Below are positions 1-10,667 of a stretch of 64,000 bases of DNA, piece after piece (the first letter of the stretch is position 1; each line of letters starts with the position of its first letter). The translations under genes were made by a program, and so were the position numbers. Source of the stretch: Populus alba (Eukaryota > Streptophyta > Magnoliopsida > Malpighiales > Salicaceae); contig NC_133302.1 of NCBI RefSeq assembly GCF_005239225.2, positions 17,773,357 to 17,837,356 on the forward strand, written 5' to 3'. The notes beneath the pieces were generated by a model. The model did not search any database. It worked only from the letters and a program-made list of their open reading frames with translations, and was not told the origin of the DNA.

Positions 1-77
1 ATTAACTGTGGATTGAACGGAAAGTGTTTCAATTTCCCTTTAGCATAGCCAAAAGCTACACCATCAATGGTCCTGTG

Positions 78-250
78 TTATTGGGACGTGACCGCACTCT
101 CTTCAGCATGTTCTGAGTGGAGTTTCCTCAATTTCTCCTCGACCAGTTTCTTTTCTATGTCGATGTCTATCATTCCCGTGCCTTTCTTGGCTTTGCCCAA
201 GCGAAATGGCTTCTCCTGTATCAATCCTGCATCTTCGCCGCATACGTAAG
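78..250 (-). other. Possible last exon of an unrecognised gene
   Basis: On the minus strand an open frame of about 57 codons ends in TAA near position 78 and is preceded by a possible splice acceptor (CGTCAG) just above position 250. The peptide is charged and helical in its second half, with a Lys/Glu-rich stretch (MIDIDIEKKLVEEKLRKL) that could be a short coiled coil. I do not recognise the family. No upstream exon with a matching donor was found, so this may be chance. It is listed only because its composition is less AT-biased than the surroundings. Confidence 0.22.
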
Positions 251-988
251 CTGACGAAAGCACAATCATTGAGAAGATGGACGTTAGTCTGCATTAAAGA
301 TTCCAAAACATTACACTTGGCGTGGACTGTGTGCATAGACGAGTACAGTGTGTCCAATGAAAGCTCAATCCAACTACATAATAAATCTTCTTACCGGTTG
401 ATAAATGGACAAGCACCTTAACATTATTACATCTCTTGACAAAGTTCAAGAGGTGCAAAGGTCCCAATGATTGATACCTAATGCAACATCGTATCTTCAA
501 CAAACAATATAAAAAAATTAGTAAGAAGAGTGAAACGTTACTAATTTTAGTGATTAATAAATTCTTAAATATCTTTCGTTGCAAAGGAATTTGAATCTCT
601 TATCTCTAAAAGAAATGAACTAATGAAAATCAGTTAATTTTCTTATCTCTAAAAGAAAGGAATTAAGCAGCTGCAGAAAAAGAAACGTAAAGAAACCTAA
701 AACTCCACGCAAAGCAAGCAGCAGCAATGGAGATGCAAACAGAGGGGCAGAACAACATCCTTAGAGTTGTAGAAATTCAAAACTAAAAACTGAAAGGCCA
801 TCGGCCAGGCCCAAAATCTAGCCTTCTCAGCTAAAAGCATCGCATATCCATAAAAGGAAACTTGCAGAAATGGATAGTAAATAGAAACTTCGCCATGTCT
901 ATTCCTCATACTATTAGCAACTTGGAGGCATGCTCCAAGACTGAACAGTAGAGGAGAAAAAAAGAAAAAGAACCAGGCTTTCCTATAA

Positions 989-1096
989 GTGGGAGTGAAG
1001 AGTGATTTGCCTCAATTGTTGCTTATCAGTGGGAGTGAAGAGTGATATGTCTAAATTGTTGCTTATCAGTTGGAGTGAAGAAGGATACGTCTTCCG
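989..1096. repeat. 40-bp tandem repeat, about 2.6 copies
   Basis: The motif GTGGGAGTGAAGAGTGAT recurs at 989, 1029 and 1069 with a period of 40 bp. The first two units are nearly identical and both continue into ATTGTTGCTTATCA. The third begins GTTGGAGTGAAG and decays after about 25 bases. Confidence 0.8.
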
Positions 1097-2464
1097 TTCA
1101 GCGACACAGTGGCTGTCGGAGGAAATCGACTGTAAAAATTTAAAATTAATCCAACAGTCGAATCTCTTATTATAGTAATATTAAAGGAAATAACCAATCT
1201 TGATTGCTTCAAACTTTTTCTTTGATCCCCGCATAATAATGTTATATCATTACCCAAATACTTAGAACTACCTGTAAATCTGTATTTACAAGGCCGACTA
1301 CATCAATTTATATATGTTATCCGGCCGCACCTTTAATTAAGCAAAAGAGCACCATTGATGTTATTTCAGAAATAGGTTTTTATTAGAATAAATCCTCAAA
1401 AATATGTTAATTCTATTTTATTTTTTTTCATTATTTCTAATAGCATAAAAAATTATCAAATTATTCAACTGAATCCAACTAATATTAAGAAAATATTTAT
1501 TTATAAAAAAAAACTCATAAAAGTTTATTTAAGTTGCAACATATAATTAATTAAAAAGTACTATCCAAAATAAAAAATATTCATAAATAAAATAATGTTA
1601 ATGATTTTAATTATTAGTATAAATAGGTTTTATCTGAAAAAAAGGATTATATTACACATAATAATTCAAAATAGCATAATATAATTGTAACCATGGTAGA
1701 AAAATACATTTTTAATTTTGTAATATTAAAACTTAAATATTATATCTCATATTTGATGATTTATGATATTTTGTTTCCTCTCAAACTCTTACAAGAGTTT
1801 TCAATTTAAGATATTTACTAAATATTTATAATTAAAATCACACTTTAAAAAAAAAACAAATTATTATTTTTTAGAATTGTTTATTTTATTATATTATCAA
1901 ACTAACTATTTACTTCGAAGTGTTGCTATAGTCACAATAGAGGTGAGCAAAAAATATCCAAAAAAAAATTGATTAAATAAAGAAAAATAGAAAAAAAAAT
2001 AACCAAAAAAACCAGACCATGAAAAGAAAACCGATTAAACCAATTAGAATTTTAAAAAAAACCAATCAATTTGGTTCAGTTTTGGTTTTATAAACCTGAA
2101 ACCAAAAAAACCGAACCGAATCCAAACCGAAAAAACCGAGTCAAACCAGAAAAAACGAGCCAAAACCAAAAAAATTGAGACAAACCGGAAAACTAAACCA
2201 AACCAGTTTGAATCGTTTTTTTTTTAAACCAAACCGGTCGGTTTGAATCGATTTCAGTTGTTTTTAAAAAAAAAAATCCAATTTGATTATTTGTTTTAAT
2301 AAAAGTCAAACCAAACCAAAAATAATCACTCCTAAATCACAAATAAGACATGACCAAGATACTTTCTACCGTTTAATCAAAACATTCTCAAACTTTAGAA
2401 TGGGAAATCCAAAATTAAGTTTTTTTCTCAATTTTTTTTTATTTTCTCAATTTAATCAATTACC

Positions 2465-2467
<3 letters not shown>
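1097..2467. other. AT-rich intergenic stretch with a CCGAACC-type low-complexity block
   Basis: No gene is visible. From about 1950 to 2320 the sequence is a degenerate low-complexity run of AACCAAACC, AACCGAA and CCGGTTT-like words. Its orientation flips near 2205-2265 (AAACCAAACCGGTCGG then TTTGAATCG). The rest is A/T-rich filler with homopolymer runs. Confidence 0.6.

Positions 2468-2499
<32 letters not shown>
2468..2499. repeat. (AT)n microsatellite
   Basis: An uninterrupted AT dinucleotide run of about 16 units, roughly 125 bp upstream of the PPR start codon and so likely in its promoter or 5' leader region. Confidence 0.9.
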
Positions 2500-2501
<2 letters not shown>

Positions 2502-2624
2502 CTCATTTTATTTCATTTTCATGGACTATCATGTCCTGCGTTGTTTTGTACCTCAATAATCTTTCATTTATAAAAACAAAAGATTCATCTCCTCCCTTCG
2601 TTTTCCAACAGGAAGAAACCGGAC

Positions 2625-4670
2625 ATGGAAGCCATGCAATCCCCTGCGCTTTCTCTTCACCTCCATTGTTTCCCTCTAAATCCTCTCAACATCAACATTA
2701 CCCACAGACAATTCTCCAAAATCAAATCTTCTACACAAACCCAACCAGTCCAAACCCAAAATCCCAACAAGAAACATCAACAATTCGATGAAAGAGATGC
2801 ATTTCCAGCTTCATTACCACTCCACAAGAAAAACCCACAAGCAATTTACAAAGATATTCAAAGATTTGCCAGGAAAAATCAGCTCAAAGATGCACTCATC
2901 ATTATGGACTACATGGACCAACAAGGCATCCCAGTTAACCCCACTACTTTTTCTGCCCTTATAGCTGCTTGTATTCGATCGAAATCTTTAACCAAAGCCA
3001 AAGAAATACACACTCATTTACGCATAAATGGGCTTCAAAACAATGAGTTCTTGCGTACAAAACTTGTCCACATGTACACTTCCTGTGGTTCTATTGAGGA
3101 TGCCAAAAGCGTGTTTGATGAGTGCACTTCTACCGCTACTGTGTATCCATGGAATGCCTTGATTAGAGGGACTGTGATATCAGGTAAAAAAAGATACGGG
3201 GACGTGCTTAGTGCTTATCAAGAAATGAGATTAAATGGTGTTGAATTGAATGAGTATACTTTCTCCAATGTCATTAAGAGTTTTGCAGGCGCTTCGGCGC
3301 TGAAACAAGGGTTTAAGACTCATTCCATTATGATAAAGAATGGGATGATTAGTAGTGCAATTCTTAGGACTTGTTTGATTGATATGTATTTTAAGTGCGG
3401 CAAGACTAGGCTTGCGCATAACGTGTTTGAAGAATTGCTTGAAAGAGATATTGTTGCGTGGGGTGCGATGATTGCTGGGTTTGCACATAATAGGCGTCAA
3501 TGGGAAGCTTTGGATTATGTTAGGTGGATGGTAACTGAAGGGATGTATCCTAATTCTGTTATTATAACTACTATTCTTCCGGTGATAGGAGAAGTATGGG
3601 CGAGGAGATTAGGCCAGGAGGTTCATTGTTATGTTTTGAAGACGAAAGGTTATTCAAGGGAGTTATTCATTCAATCTGGGTTAATTGATATGTATTGCAA
3701 ATGTGGGGACATGGTTTCAGGGAGGCGTGTGTTTTATGGATCGAGGGAAAGGAATGTTGTTTCTTGGACTGCCTTGATGTCTGGTTATGTGTCTAATGGG
3801 AGGCTCGAGCAGGCGTTGAGATCAGTTGTTTGGATGCAGCAAGAAGGGTATAGGCCTGATGTGGTCACGGTTGCAACTGTAATTCCAGTTTGTGCTAAGT
3901 TGAAGACTCTGAAACATGGGAAGGAAATTCATGCTTTTTCTGTAAAGAAATTGTTCTTGCCAAATGTATCTCTCACCACTTCTCTAATAAAAATGTACTC
4001 AAAGTGTGGTGTTTTGGATTATAGCGTCAAGTTGTTTGATGGTATGGAGGCTAGGAATGTGATCGCATGGACAGCCATGATTGATTCATATGCAGAAAAC
4101 GGGTGCATATATGAAGCATTCAATGTGTTTAGGTTTATGCAGTGGTCGAAGCATAGGCCAGACTCTGTTACAATGGCAAGGATGTTGAGTATTTGCAGTA
4201 AAATTAAAAATTTGAAGTTTGGAAAAGAGATTCATGGACATATCTTGAAGAAAGATTTTGAGTCCGTTCCTTTTGTTTCATCTGAGCTTGTCAAGATGTA
4301 TGGGAGTTGTGGACTGGTTCATAGTGCTGAATCAGTGTTCAATGCAGTTCCTGTCAAGGGTTCAATGACATGGACGGCCATCATAGAGGCTTATGGATAT
4401 AATAGCCTGTGGCAAGATGCAATCAAACTTTTTGATGAGATGAGATCCAGGAAGTTTACTCCTAATGATTTCACTTTCAAAGTAGTTCTATCAATCTGTG
4501 ATGAAGCCGGATTCGCAGATGATGCTTGCAGAATCTTTGAACTAATGTCTAAGAGATATAAAGTTAAGATATCTGGAGAACATTACGCTCTCATCATTGG
4601 ACTTCTCAACCGTTCTGGTCGCACAAGGGCAGCTCAAAGGTTTATAGATATGAGTAATTTATTATCGTGA
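2625..4670 (+). CDS. PLS-type pentatricopeptide repeat protein, probably chloroplast-targeted (At1g71460-like)
   Basis: Intronless frame of 681 codons with two close Met codons (MEAMQ), ending in TGA. The first ~60 residues are Ser/Thr/Gln/Asn-rich and poor in acidic residues, as expected for an organelle transit peptide. The rest is a run of PPR motifs. The S-motif signature W-x-A-[LMI]-[MI] recurs near residues 174 (PWNALIRG), 277 (AWGAMIAG), 379 (SWTALMSG), 480 (AWTAMIDS) and 581 (TWTAIIEA). That spacing of 101-103 residues is the length of one P-L-S triplet. GKEIH-type motifs precede the repeats. No E, E+ or DYW extension is seen, and the protein ends soon after the last repeat. PPR proteins bind organellar RNA in a sequence-specific way; the target is unknown. 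Length and architecture fit Arabidopsis At1g71460 (recalled, not searched). Internal frames on either strand are shadows. Confidence 0.93.
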   Translation: MEAMQSPALSLHLHCFPLNPLNINITHRQFSKIKSSTQTQPVQTQNPNKKHQQFDERDAFPASLPLHKKNPQAIYKDIQRFARKNQLKDALIIMDYMDQQGIPVNPTTFSALIAACIRSKSLTKAKEIHTHLRINGLQNNEFLRTKLVHMYTSCGSIEDAKSVFDECTSTATVYPWNALIRGTVISGKKRYGDVLSAYQEMRLNGVELNEYTFSNVIKSFAGASALKQGFKTHSIMIKNGMISSAILRTCLIDMYFKCGKTRLAHNVFEELLERDIVAWGAMIAGFAHNRRQWEALDYVRWMVTEGMYPNSVIITTILPVIGEVWARRLGQEVHCYVLKTKGYSRELFIQSGLIDMYCKCGDMVSGRRVFYGSRERNVVSWTALMSGYVSNGRLEQALRSVVWMQQEGYRPDVVTVATVIPVCAKLKTLKHGKEIHAFSVKKLFLPNVSLTTSLIKMYSKCGVLDYSVKLFDGMEARNVIAWTAMIDSYAENGCIYEAFNVFRFMQWSKHRPDSVTMARMLSICSKIKNLKFGKEIHGHILKKDFESVPFVSSELVKMYGSCGLVHSAESVFNAVPVKGSMTWTAIIEAYGYNSLWQDAIKLFDEMRSRKFTPNDFTFKVVLSICDEAGFADDACRIFELMSKRYKVKISGEHYALIIGLLNRSGRTRAAQRFIDMSNLLS

Positions 4671-4760
4671 CAAATTTACGACGCTTGTGCTAATTCTTGG
4701 CCACTTTTGTGTAATTGTGTTGAGTTGTAATTTTATGTATCATATGACATCGCAAAGGGA

Positions 4761-4803
4761 GATATATATATATATATACACACACACACGCACACGCACG
4801 CAC
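4761..4803. repeat. Compound (TA)n(CA)n(CGCA)n microsatellite
   Basis: A TA run passes into CACACACA and then CGCACACGCACGCAC, about 90 bp past the PPR stop codon and probably within its 3' untranslated region. Confidence 0.85.
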
Positions 4804-6384
4804 TTCTTCTGATAGTTGAAAGGGGGAATCCGTTTATACTGCTTGCAGCTTGACAAGTTCTGATATTATTGAGCAGGTGACTTGTTCTTTTGCTGGTTAG
4901 GGTGACAATGGAATCTAGATATGACTGCCCTCATGACGCTTTGAAGGAAGCAAATGAAGAAGAAGGAAAGAGAAACTTTTACCAGCTGCATGGAGCAGTT
5001 TGTTCAATATCGTGATAGAGTCATCGCTTTTAAGGCTGAAAGATAAAAGTACTTTATGCCATGGATGCTGGTAGGCTACAAATGTTTATGTTGAGGTACA
5101 TGAGGATACTATTGAAGGGATCTCCTCACCTCATAAGGTATTACCATTTCTACCAGAAATTCTTGTGTTTTGTTTCATTATAGTAAAGGAAACAATTAAT
5201 ATAGTATTTTAGACTACTGAGCCAAAACATTAGATTCATTCCACTTGATAGTAGACATATTGTAGAGTTTTGCACAAAATTTTTAGAGGTTTTTTATGGG
5301 AAAACAGGCCAATCAATTTTATTAAAATTTCATCATTTTGAATTATTTTTTTATTTTTTGTTCAAAACCATCTTTTTCTTGTTGTTTATTATATTATATT
5401 AAAATTCGTTATATAAATAATAGAAGAAGGTTTTATTTTTCCAATAAGGGATTGAAAGCTTGTTAATCCATATATTTTATATTCACAATAATAAAGTTAT
5501 GATTTTTCAATATAAAATAAAAAATGTATCTTTTTAATATAAAATAAAAATATTTGAAACAATCTCTAAAACTTCATTATTTACCATAATATCATTAATG
5601 TAAAACATTTTAGCAAGAACTAGAAAGAACACCCTAAACCGATCAAAGGTTGGATTAGTATAACTATACAACCTATAGCTAAAACTTTCACACTCTTTGA
5701 CATACTCTAACCCTAGAAGAAAGATATGTATAGAAGAAGGGGGAAAAAAAAAGAAAAAATCAAGAAAATTACGTGAATCATCATATGGCTCGAGCATGGG
5801 AGCTTTGCCCCCAATTTTTTATGTACTAGAACTTACACTCTCAATTAACACAGTTAACAATTCTCTTAATCCATAGATATCATACTCTATACATTAATAG
5901 ATTTCAAAGTTAATATTTTTATTATAAATGAGAAGAGATAATCAAAAATTTTGATATAAAACAAGAAGAAAATCTAACATGTAGACAATTGATCAAATTT
6001 TGACTGACTCCTTTGATAGAAACATATGAATACAAACATTCAAATAAATAAATAAATCCCTCTCGCATGCACAATTTCACAGTTAGCAAGTCCTCAAGAT
6101 AGAGCCTACTTTTTCAACATCAGTTGTTCATTTAACAGACATGTTTAATGAAAACTAAGAGTAGAATTCAATATTAGGTAGCTTTCAATAGGAACAAAAA
6201 TGAGTATGTGCACTCAATTATAGAAATAGATGATGGTTTAATACATTATTAATTTTGTTAGTTATCTCCTCTTTTAAATAAAAGTAATATATATATAAAA
6301 GTTGGTCAAAACCAGCCAAAGACTATAAAAGCCAGCCAAAGCCAACAAGAGCTACACCATTGAAAGTTAGGCCCAACCAAGCTA
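4804..6384. other. Intergenic, no gene seen
   Basis: The first 300 bases are less AT-rich and could be spliced 3' UTR of the PPR gene. The remainder is AT-rich without a supportable frame. Short repeated words of the AGCCAAAG type occur at 6313-6350, just before the retroelement remnant. Confidence 0.5.
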
Positions 6385-8440
6385 GGCTATTTAATTTTTA
6401 GGTCAACACATGTTCATATGCATTCCCTAACTTTAACTTAATCTTTTCTCTTTCTATATATTTTTACCTTTACATACACCTACTAACTTACAGAATAGAG
6501 AGGTTCTTGTTCCTCAGGGGACTTTTTTTTTTACTTGAATCGCACAGCTACAATTCAAGCCCATAAACCATGGTTAGCCTAGTCACACCATCCACTAACT
6601 TAGCCATTAAAAGCCTAATTTTTTGTGTAAAGTTTTTTCATGACTTTATTAGTGGCACCATTAATGAAAAACTAAACAGAAACTAGTTCTTTTCCTCTAT
6701 TTCTCATCAAAAATATTTTTCATAACTAACAGAATTTCAAGATAAAAAAAAAAAAGTAATTAATCTCCCTATCACATGGACTCTAATTCTCCTAGATTCC
6801 CAACAACTCTCCTAACGAGTTCATTATTCCATCTCATCAATAGAAAATTCAATATATAGCTCCATTATATGCAACACATGCATGAAGGAAACTCCAATTC
6901 CATTAAGAAACAAGATGAAATGATGTGCAAAGTATGCATAACACTTCAACTTTGTAAAGAAGTCGGTCTTGCTATAAAAAGCACTTCTTCACATATCCTA
7001 GCCACAAGCATGGCTATCTTCATCAATCCTCACCTAACTCTCACTCGCTTGCTCCCTGATAAAAAAATTCCAATATCAACTCCTAAAAATGATCATTTTG
7101 ATAATTACAATGGTCTTATAGATCCTTCTAAAAAGTACATATAAAATGTCAAAAGTATCATAGAACTAGGAAGAACAAAGAGTGACGCTATGTACAAGAT
7201 TTTCCCTACAACTTTTCATGGATTTCCTTGGGTGTGGTATCACATCCTCAATCCTGGCTCTATCTTAAGTCTTCAAGATCTCTGTGTGAAGCTCATATCA
7301 CATTTCAACACTAGTATTCTAGCAAAAAAAAAACATAATTAAGCTCTTTTCCATTACATAATGAGAGGATGAAAGTATTAGGGTGGGGATATTCTAAAGA
7401 TTCAATAAGGAAATGTTAAGCGATGAGAATATACTTAAACTCGTTATCATTGAAGCCTTAATCAGTGGAGGCTAACTACTTATTATAGGAAAGTTTGTAC
7501 ACTCTTCATGACAAAACTCTTATCAATGTAAAACAAGTAATGGAGAATCATATTCAAGTAAATAAAGTTAACGTGACTTGGCAGGTTCACCATCATTTCC
7601 AAAAGGAAGAATCTCCACAACGTCACTAATCACCCAATAAAGCATAAAAATGAGCACCAAGGGGCACATTTATGACCGTTTGATATTCTCTAAACTCCTA
7701 ACCACATCTCTTACCACCATATATATTAAGGTATTGATCATCATTGTAATACCTATCTCCTATGAAAAGTGGTTAAAACACGAGGAACCGTAACAAATTT
7801 TGTCTCTTTCACCATGATCATGGGCATGACACTAAGAAGTGGCAAGCACTTGAAAAATAGATAGAAAGATTAACCTTTAGAGGATATCTTTAATAATTTT
7901 TAAAGAAATAAATGCAACTTGAACAAATAGGAAAAAATCATTATGATGCATTACCTAGGATAAGACAATTTTTTGAAATTATATCTTTATTGTCTTTTAG
8001 ATTTTTCAAATAAAAAATAGTGGTGCTTCTTTATGTCTACATGAAAACCTTATTGTCTCCAATGAAATGTTTCCATGGTGAAATCTTCATGTCTCCATTT
8101 AAATTATCTAGATCTTTAAACAACCTATCTCTAAAAGGATCAAGGATCCTTCTCTATTCTTTGTGATTGCTTATGTGTCATTTGATGCATGCAATTTATT
8201 TTTAGTCCAACACATATAGATACGCATTCATTAACTTTCACTTTATTTTTTCTCTATATACACCCACTAACTTAAGCATTAGAGAGTTTCATATTTCTCA
8301 AGGAACCTTTTTTTTCATATAAATAGCACAACTATCACTCAAGCCCATCAACCGTAGCTAGCCCAGTCATACCTTCCATCAACCCAGCCATGAAGAGCCT
8401 AATTTTTATGTGAATTGTTTTCACAACTTCATCATTATAA
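6385..8440 (+). mobile_element. Decayed gag-only LTR retroelement remnant
   Basis: Two diverged direct repeats lie about 1.8 kb apart, at roughly 6390-6660 and 8195-8435. They share, in the same order, a GTCAACACAT-like start, a CACCCACTAACTTA-like block, AAGCCCATAAACC/AAGCCCATCAACC and GCCTAATTTTT. Between them, about 7170-7520 on the plus strand, a frame with stops and shifts resembles the Ty3/gypsy gag core: DAMYKIFP, FPWVWYHILNPGSI, FNTSILAKK, then in another frame FNKEMLSDENILKL. No protease, RT or integrase is visible, so this is either a large internal deletion or a gag-only non-autonomous element. Repeat ends and target duplication could not be fixed. Confidence 0.5.
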
Positions 8441-8462
8441 TAATAATAATAATAATAATAAA
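8436..8462. repeat. (TAA)n microsatellite
   Basis: About eight units of an AT-only trinucleotide at the right edge of the retroelement remnant. Confidence 0.85.
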
Positions 8463-8481
8463 ACATTGAAAGAGACTGAGG

Positions 8482-8665
8482 TTTTATTGTACCCCTAACT
8501 ACAAATCACTATTCATTGGAATAATAATTTAATAAAATTGTCCTTGGCCCAAAAAAACCTTTAATTAACAAAAACACTAAATGGGAAGATTTTATTATAC
8601 CCTTAGATACAAATCACTATTCATTAAAATAGTGATTTGACAAATTATCCTTGGCCCAAAAAACT
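8482..8665. repeat. Imperfect direct duplication, about 78-bp unit with ~109-bp period
   Basis: Two related blocks start TTTTATTRTACCCYTA, share ACAAATCACTATTCATT, and end TCCTTGGCCCAAAAAA. They begin near 8482 and 8591. The block between them is unrelated filler. Confidence 0.75.
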
Positions 8666-8699
8666 TTACACCAGGCATTGGGTGCAAGGTGGTTTTTTT

Positions 8700-9110
8700 A
8701 TCGTGATATAATTATCTTTAACAATTTATGCAGGGTTAGGTTAGTAATTATATTTTTTATATATAATGAAATCACTAATTTAAACCTAAAGTAAAAAAAA
8801 AAAAAAATCAAGATCTTTCAACCAAGGACATTATGATCTTTTTAATTTTTTCCAAAATAGTAAAATTATTTTGTTGCTCTTAAAGACAACATTAACATAA
8901 CTCTCCTACAAAGACTATTTTACCATTTTACATTGGTTTTATTGTTAATGTGAAGGTTATCCAAGGGCATTATTGTGTTTAACCATATAATAAATATTAT
9001 TTGAAAAGAACATGTTAGCATGTGTATAGTACGCACCAGCTAGTAGGCGGCGTGTGTGATGTCGTTCGATCACCAAATGTCGCCCTTCACGATGTCATTT
9101 GAAAGGCCTC
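8700..9110 (+). repeat. Dispersed repeat, copy 1 (pairs with 22070-22510)
   Basis: Shares ordered words with the 22.1-kb region: a polyA/AAACCTAAA block, TCTTTTTAATTTTTT, TCTTAAAGACAA(C/T), ATAACTCTC, TTTTACATTG(G/A)TTTTATTG and CAAGGGCATTATTGT, ending in a CATTTGAAAGG block. This is an old transposon-derived family whose identity I cannot assign. Confidence 0.6.
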
Positions 9111-10481
9111 GATGACCCCTACACAATGGAGCAACATGTGCTCCAAATGCACCTCCAATTTGGTATCGGCAACCATTTATTCTTCTTTTTTTTGTTCTCC
9201 TTGAAATTAATGTCTGCCCATTCAAAATTTCAGACGAGTCCTTTCAACTTCTTTTTCCTGTGCATTTGGTCCATGTTTTTTTTATTATTTTTTTATTTTT
9301 AATAATCCATAAAATTATTTCAAACTAACTTCACAAGTTGACCCGAAACCTAGTTGTCCTATCTTCTAGCCCAAGCTAGGAATAAAAAAAACTGGGTATA
9401 AAAACCAATGACCCATTTACCAAGTTTAAAACCCGTTGCAATATTTTTTAAAAAATAAAATTTGGTTGACTCAAGCTAACCTATCTAATATATAATCTGA
9501 GTGAACTTTAGATCATGTTTATTTAATAAATATGTTTCAAACTTCAATAGTAAATTATGGTGGGCCATGTATCACCCATAGGTCATTAATTGGGATTATT
9601 TCCATATTCATGCGTCAATTCAAAAAATAGCATATAAACAAGGATATGATATCATCTAAAGTCATTTTAATCTTCAGCTGAAATAAAGGCAAAAAGATTT
9701 GTCCTCCGATCATTTCACGCCCCGAGTCAATTGCTGCAGCCGTGTGCTCCTGCTGAACGCGGAAGTAGTATATATGAACATTACATGAACGTACAATGCC
9801 CTCTGAAATGGTCTGTAATCAAATCTAACAAGGAAATAATGATGATGGCATTGATAATTCGGAGAGGTAATTATTCGAAACATATTCTGTTGATTTCTTG
9901 AGATAGTTGAGGCTCGGAATGATCCAGCTGTTTTCAATTTCTCTGGCCTACAGATCTTGCAATTTCTTGAGATATATGAGTTGCTTGGGATTTTATGTGG
10001 TGGTGTTGGTGAAAAGATACAGATGTTGACATACGTGAAGAAGTTTTTCATGGGGTCTCCTTTTCCCCTGCACTTAAAGTTTTATGTTGAAAGGTGCAAT
10101 GAATCTTCATCTTCCTTAGTTTCCGTTTCAAAAATATTTATAAAAAATATTAAAATTATTTTATTTTATTTTATTTTAATTTTTTTTATATTTTTCACAT
10201 CGTTTTTATGTTATAAATTAAAAAAATAATTTTTAAAAATAAAAAAATATTATTTTAATATATTTTTAAACAAAAAATACTTTAAAAAAACCTTTTTCCA
10301 CTACAAAAAGTCTTTCAGGGTGCTGTTGTTAATTACTGATTAATGGGAATTTAGGACTTTGAAGCCCTTCAAAAAGTAAGACGCAAATTTTCAATTTCTA
10401 CTCGTTATCTAAGTGGGCCATGTCCTCTTTATAGATTGTTCCGAAAGCAGCAAATTAACTTTTTATTTTTATTTTTTTTTT
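9111..10481. other. Intergenic; one weak exon-like segment
   Basis: Mostly AT-rich. From about 9955 to 10115 the plus strand has an acceptor-like CTACAG followed by an open frame of ordinary composition (for example EIYELLGILCGGVGEK). I do not recognise it and found no partner exon, so it may be a gene relic. From 10125 to 10300 there is a copy of the common AT-rich dispersed family (ATATTATTTTAATATATTTTTAAAC). Confidence 0.35.
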
Positions 10482-10667
10482 TACACATGAGGTTGTGCCC
10501 TGGTTGAAGGGATTTGTTCTCTTCCTCCACATTCAAGCTCTACTTGTGTGTGCCTGTCATTTCTGTGATATCTTACATGCTTACTGGGCTTGCAGGATGT
10601 TCAATGAACCCGGAGATTAGTTGTGATGCGCGCAAGCTGGCCCGGACACCCAGGTTACAAAAAAAAA
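10482..10667 (+). mobile_element. tRNA-derived SINE
   Basis: The 5' part holds a box-A-like word (GAGGTTGTGCCCTGGTTGAAGG) split by family divergence and a degenerate box B (ATTCAAGCTC). The 3' part carries a conserved tail word, GATTAGTTGTGATGCGCGC then CTGGCCCGGACACCCA, ending in poly(A). Likely target duplications are AACTTTTTATTTTTA just left (from 10457) and a near-identical AACTTTTTTATTTTTA just right (from about 10667). The same tail occurs in the SINEs near 40.4-40.6 kb, so they share a 3' module. No coding capacity is expected. Confidence 0.7.

Noticed and set aside
2283..2791. Two plus-strand frames overlapping the PPR 5' region
   Set aside because: Low-complexity (AT repeat coding for Ile-Tyr runs) or out-of-frame overlap with the PPR transit peptide.
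7150..7530. Functional plus-strand gene between 6.9 and 7.5 kb
   Set aside because: The frame has several stops and shifts and matches the gag pattern of a decayed retroelement.
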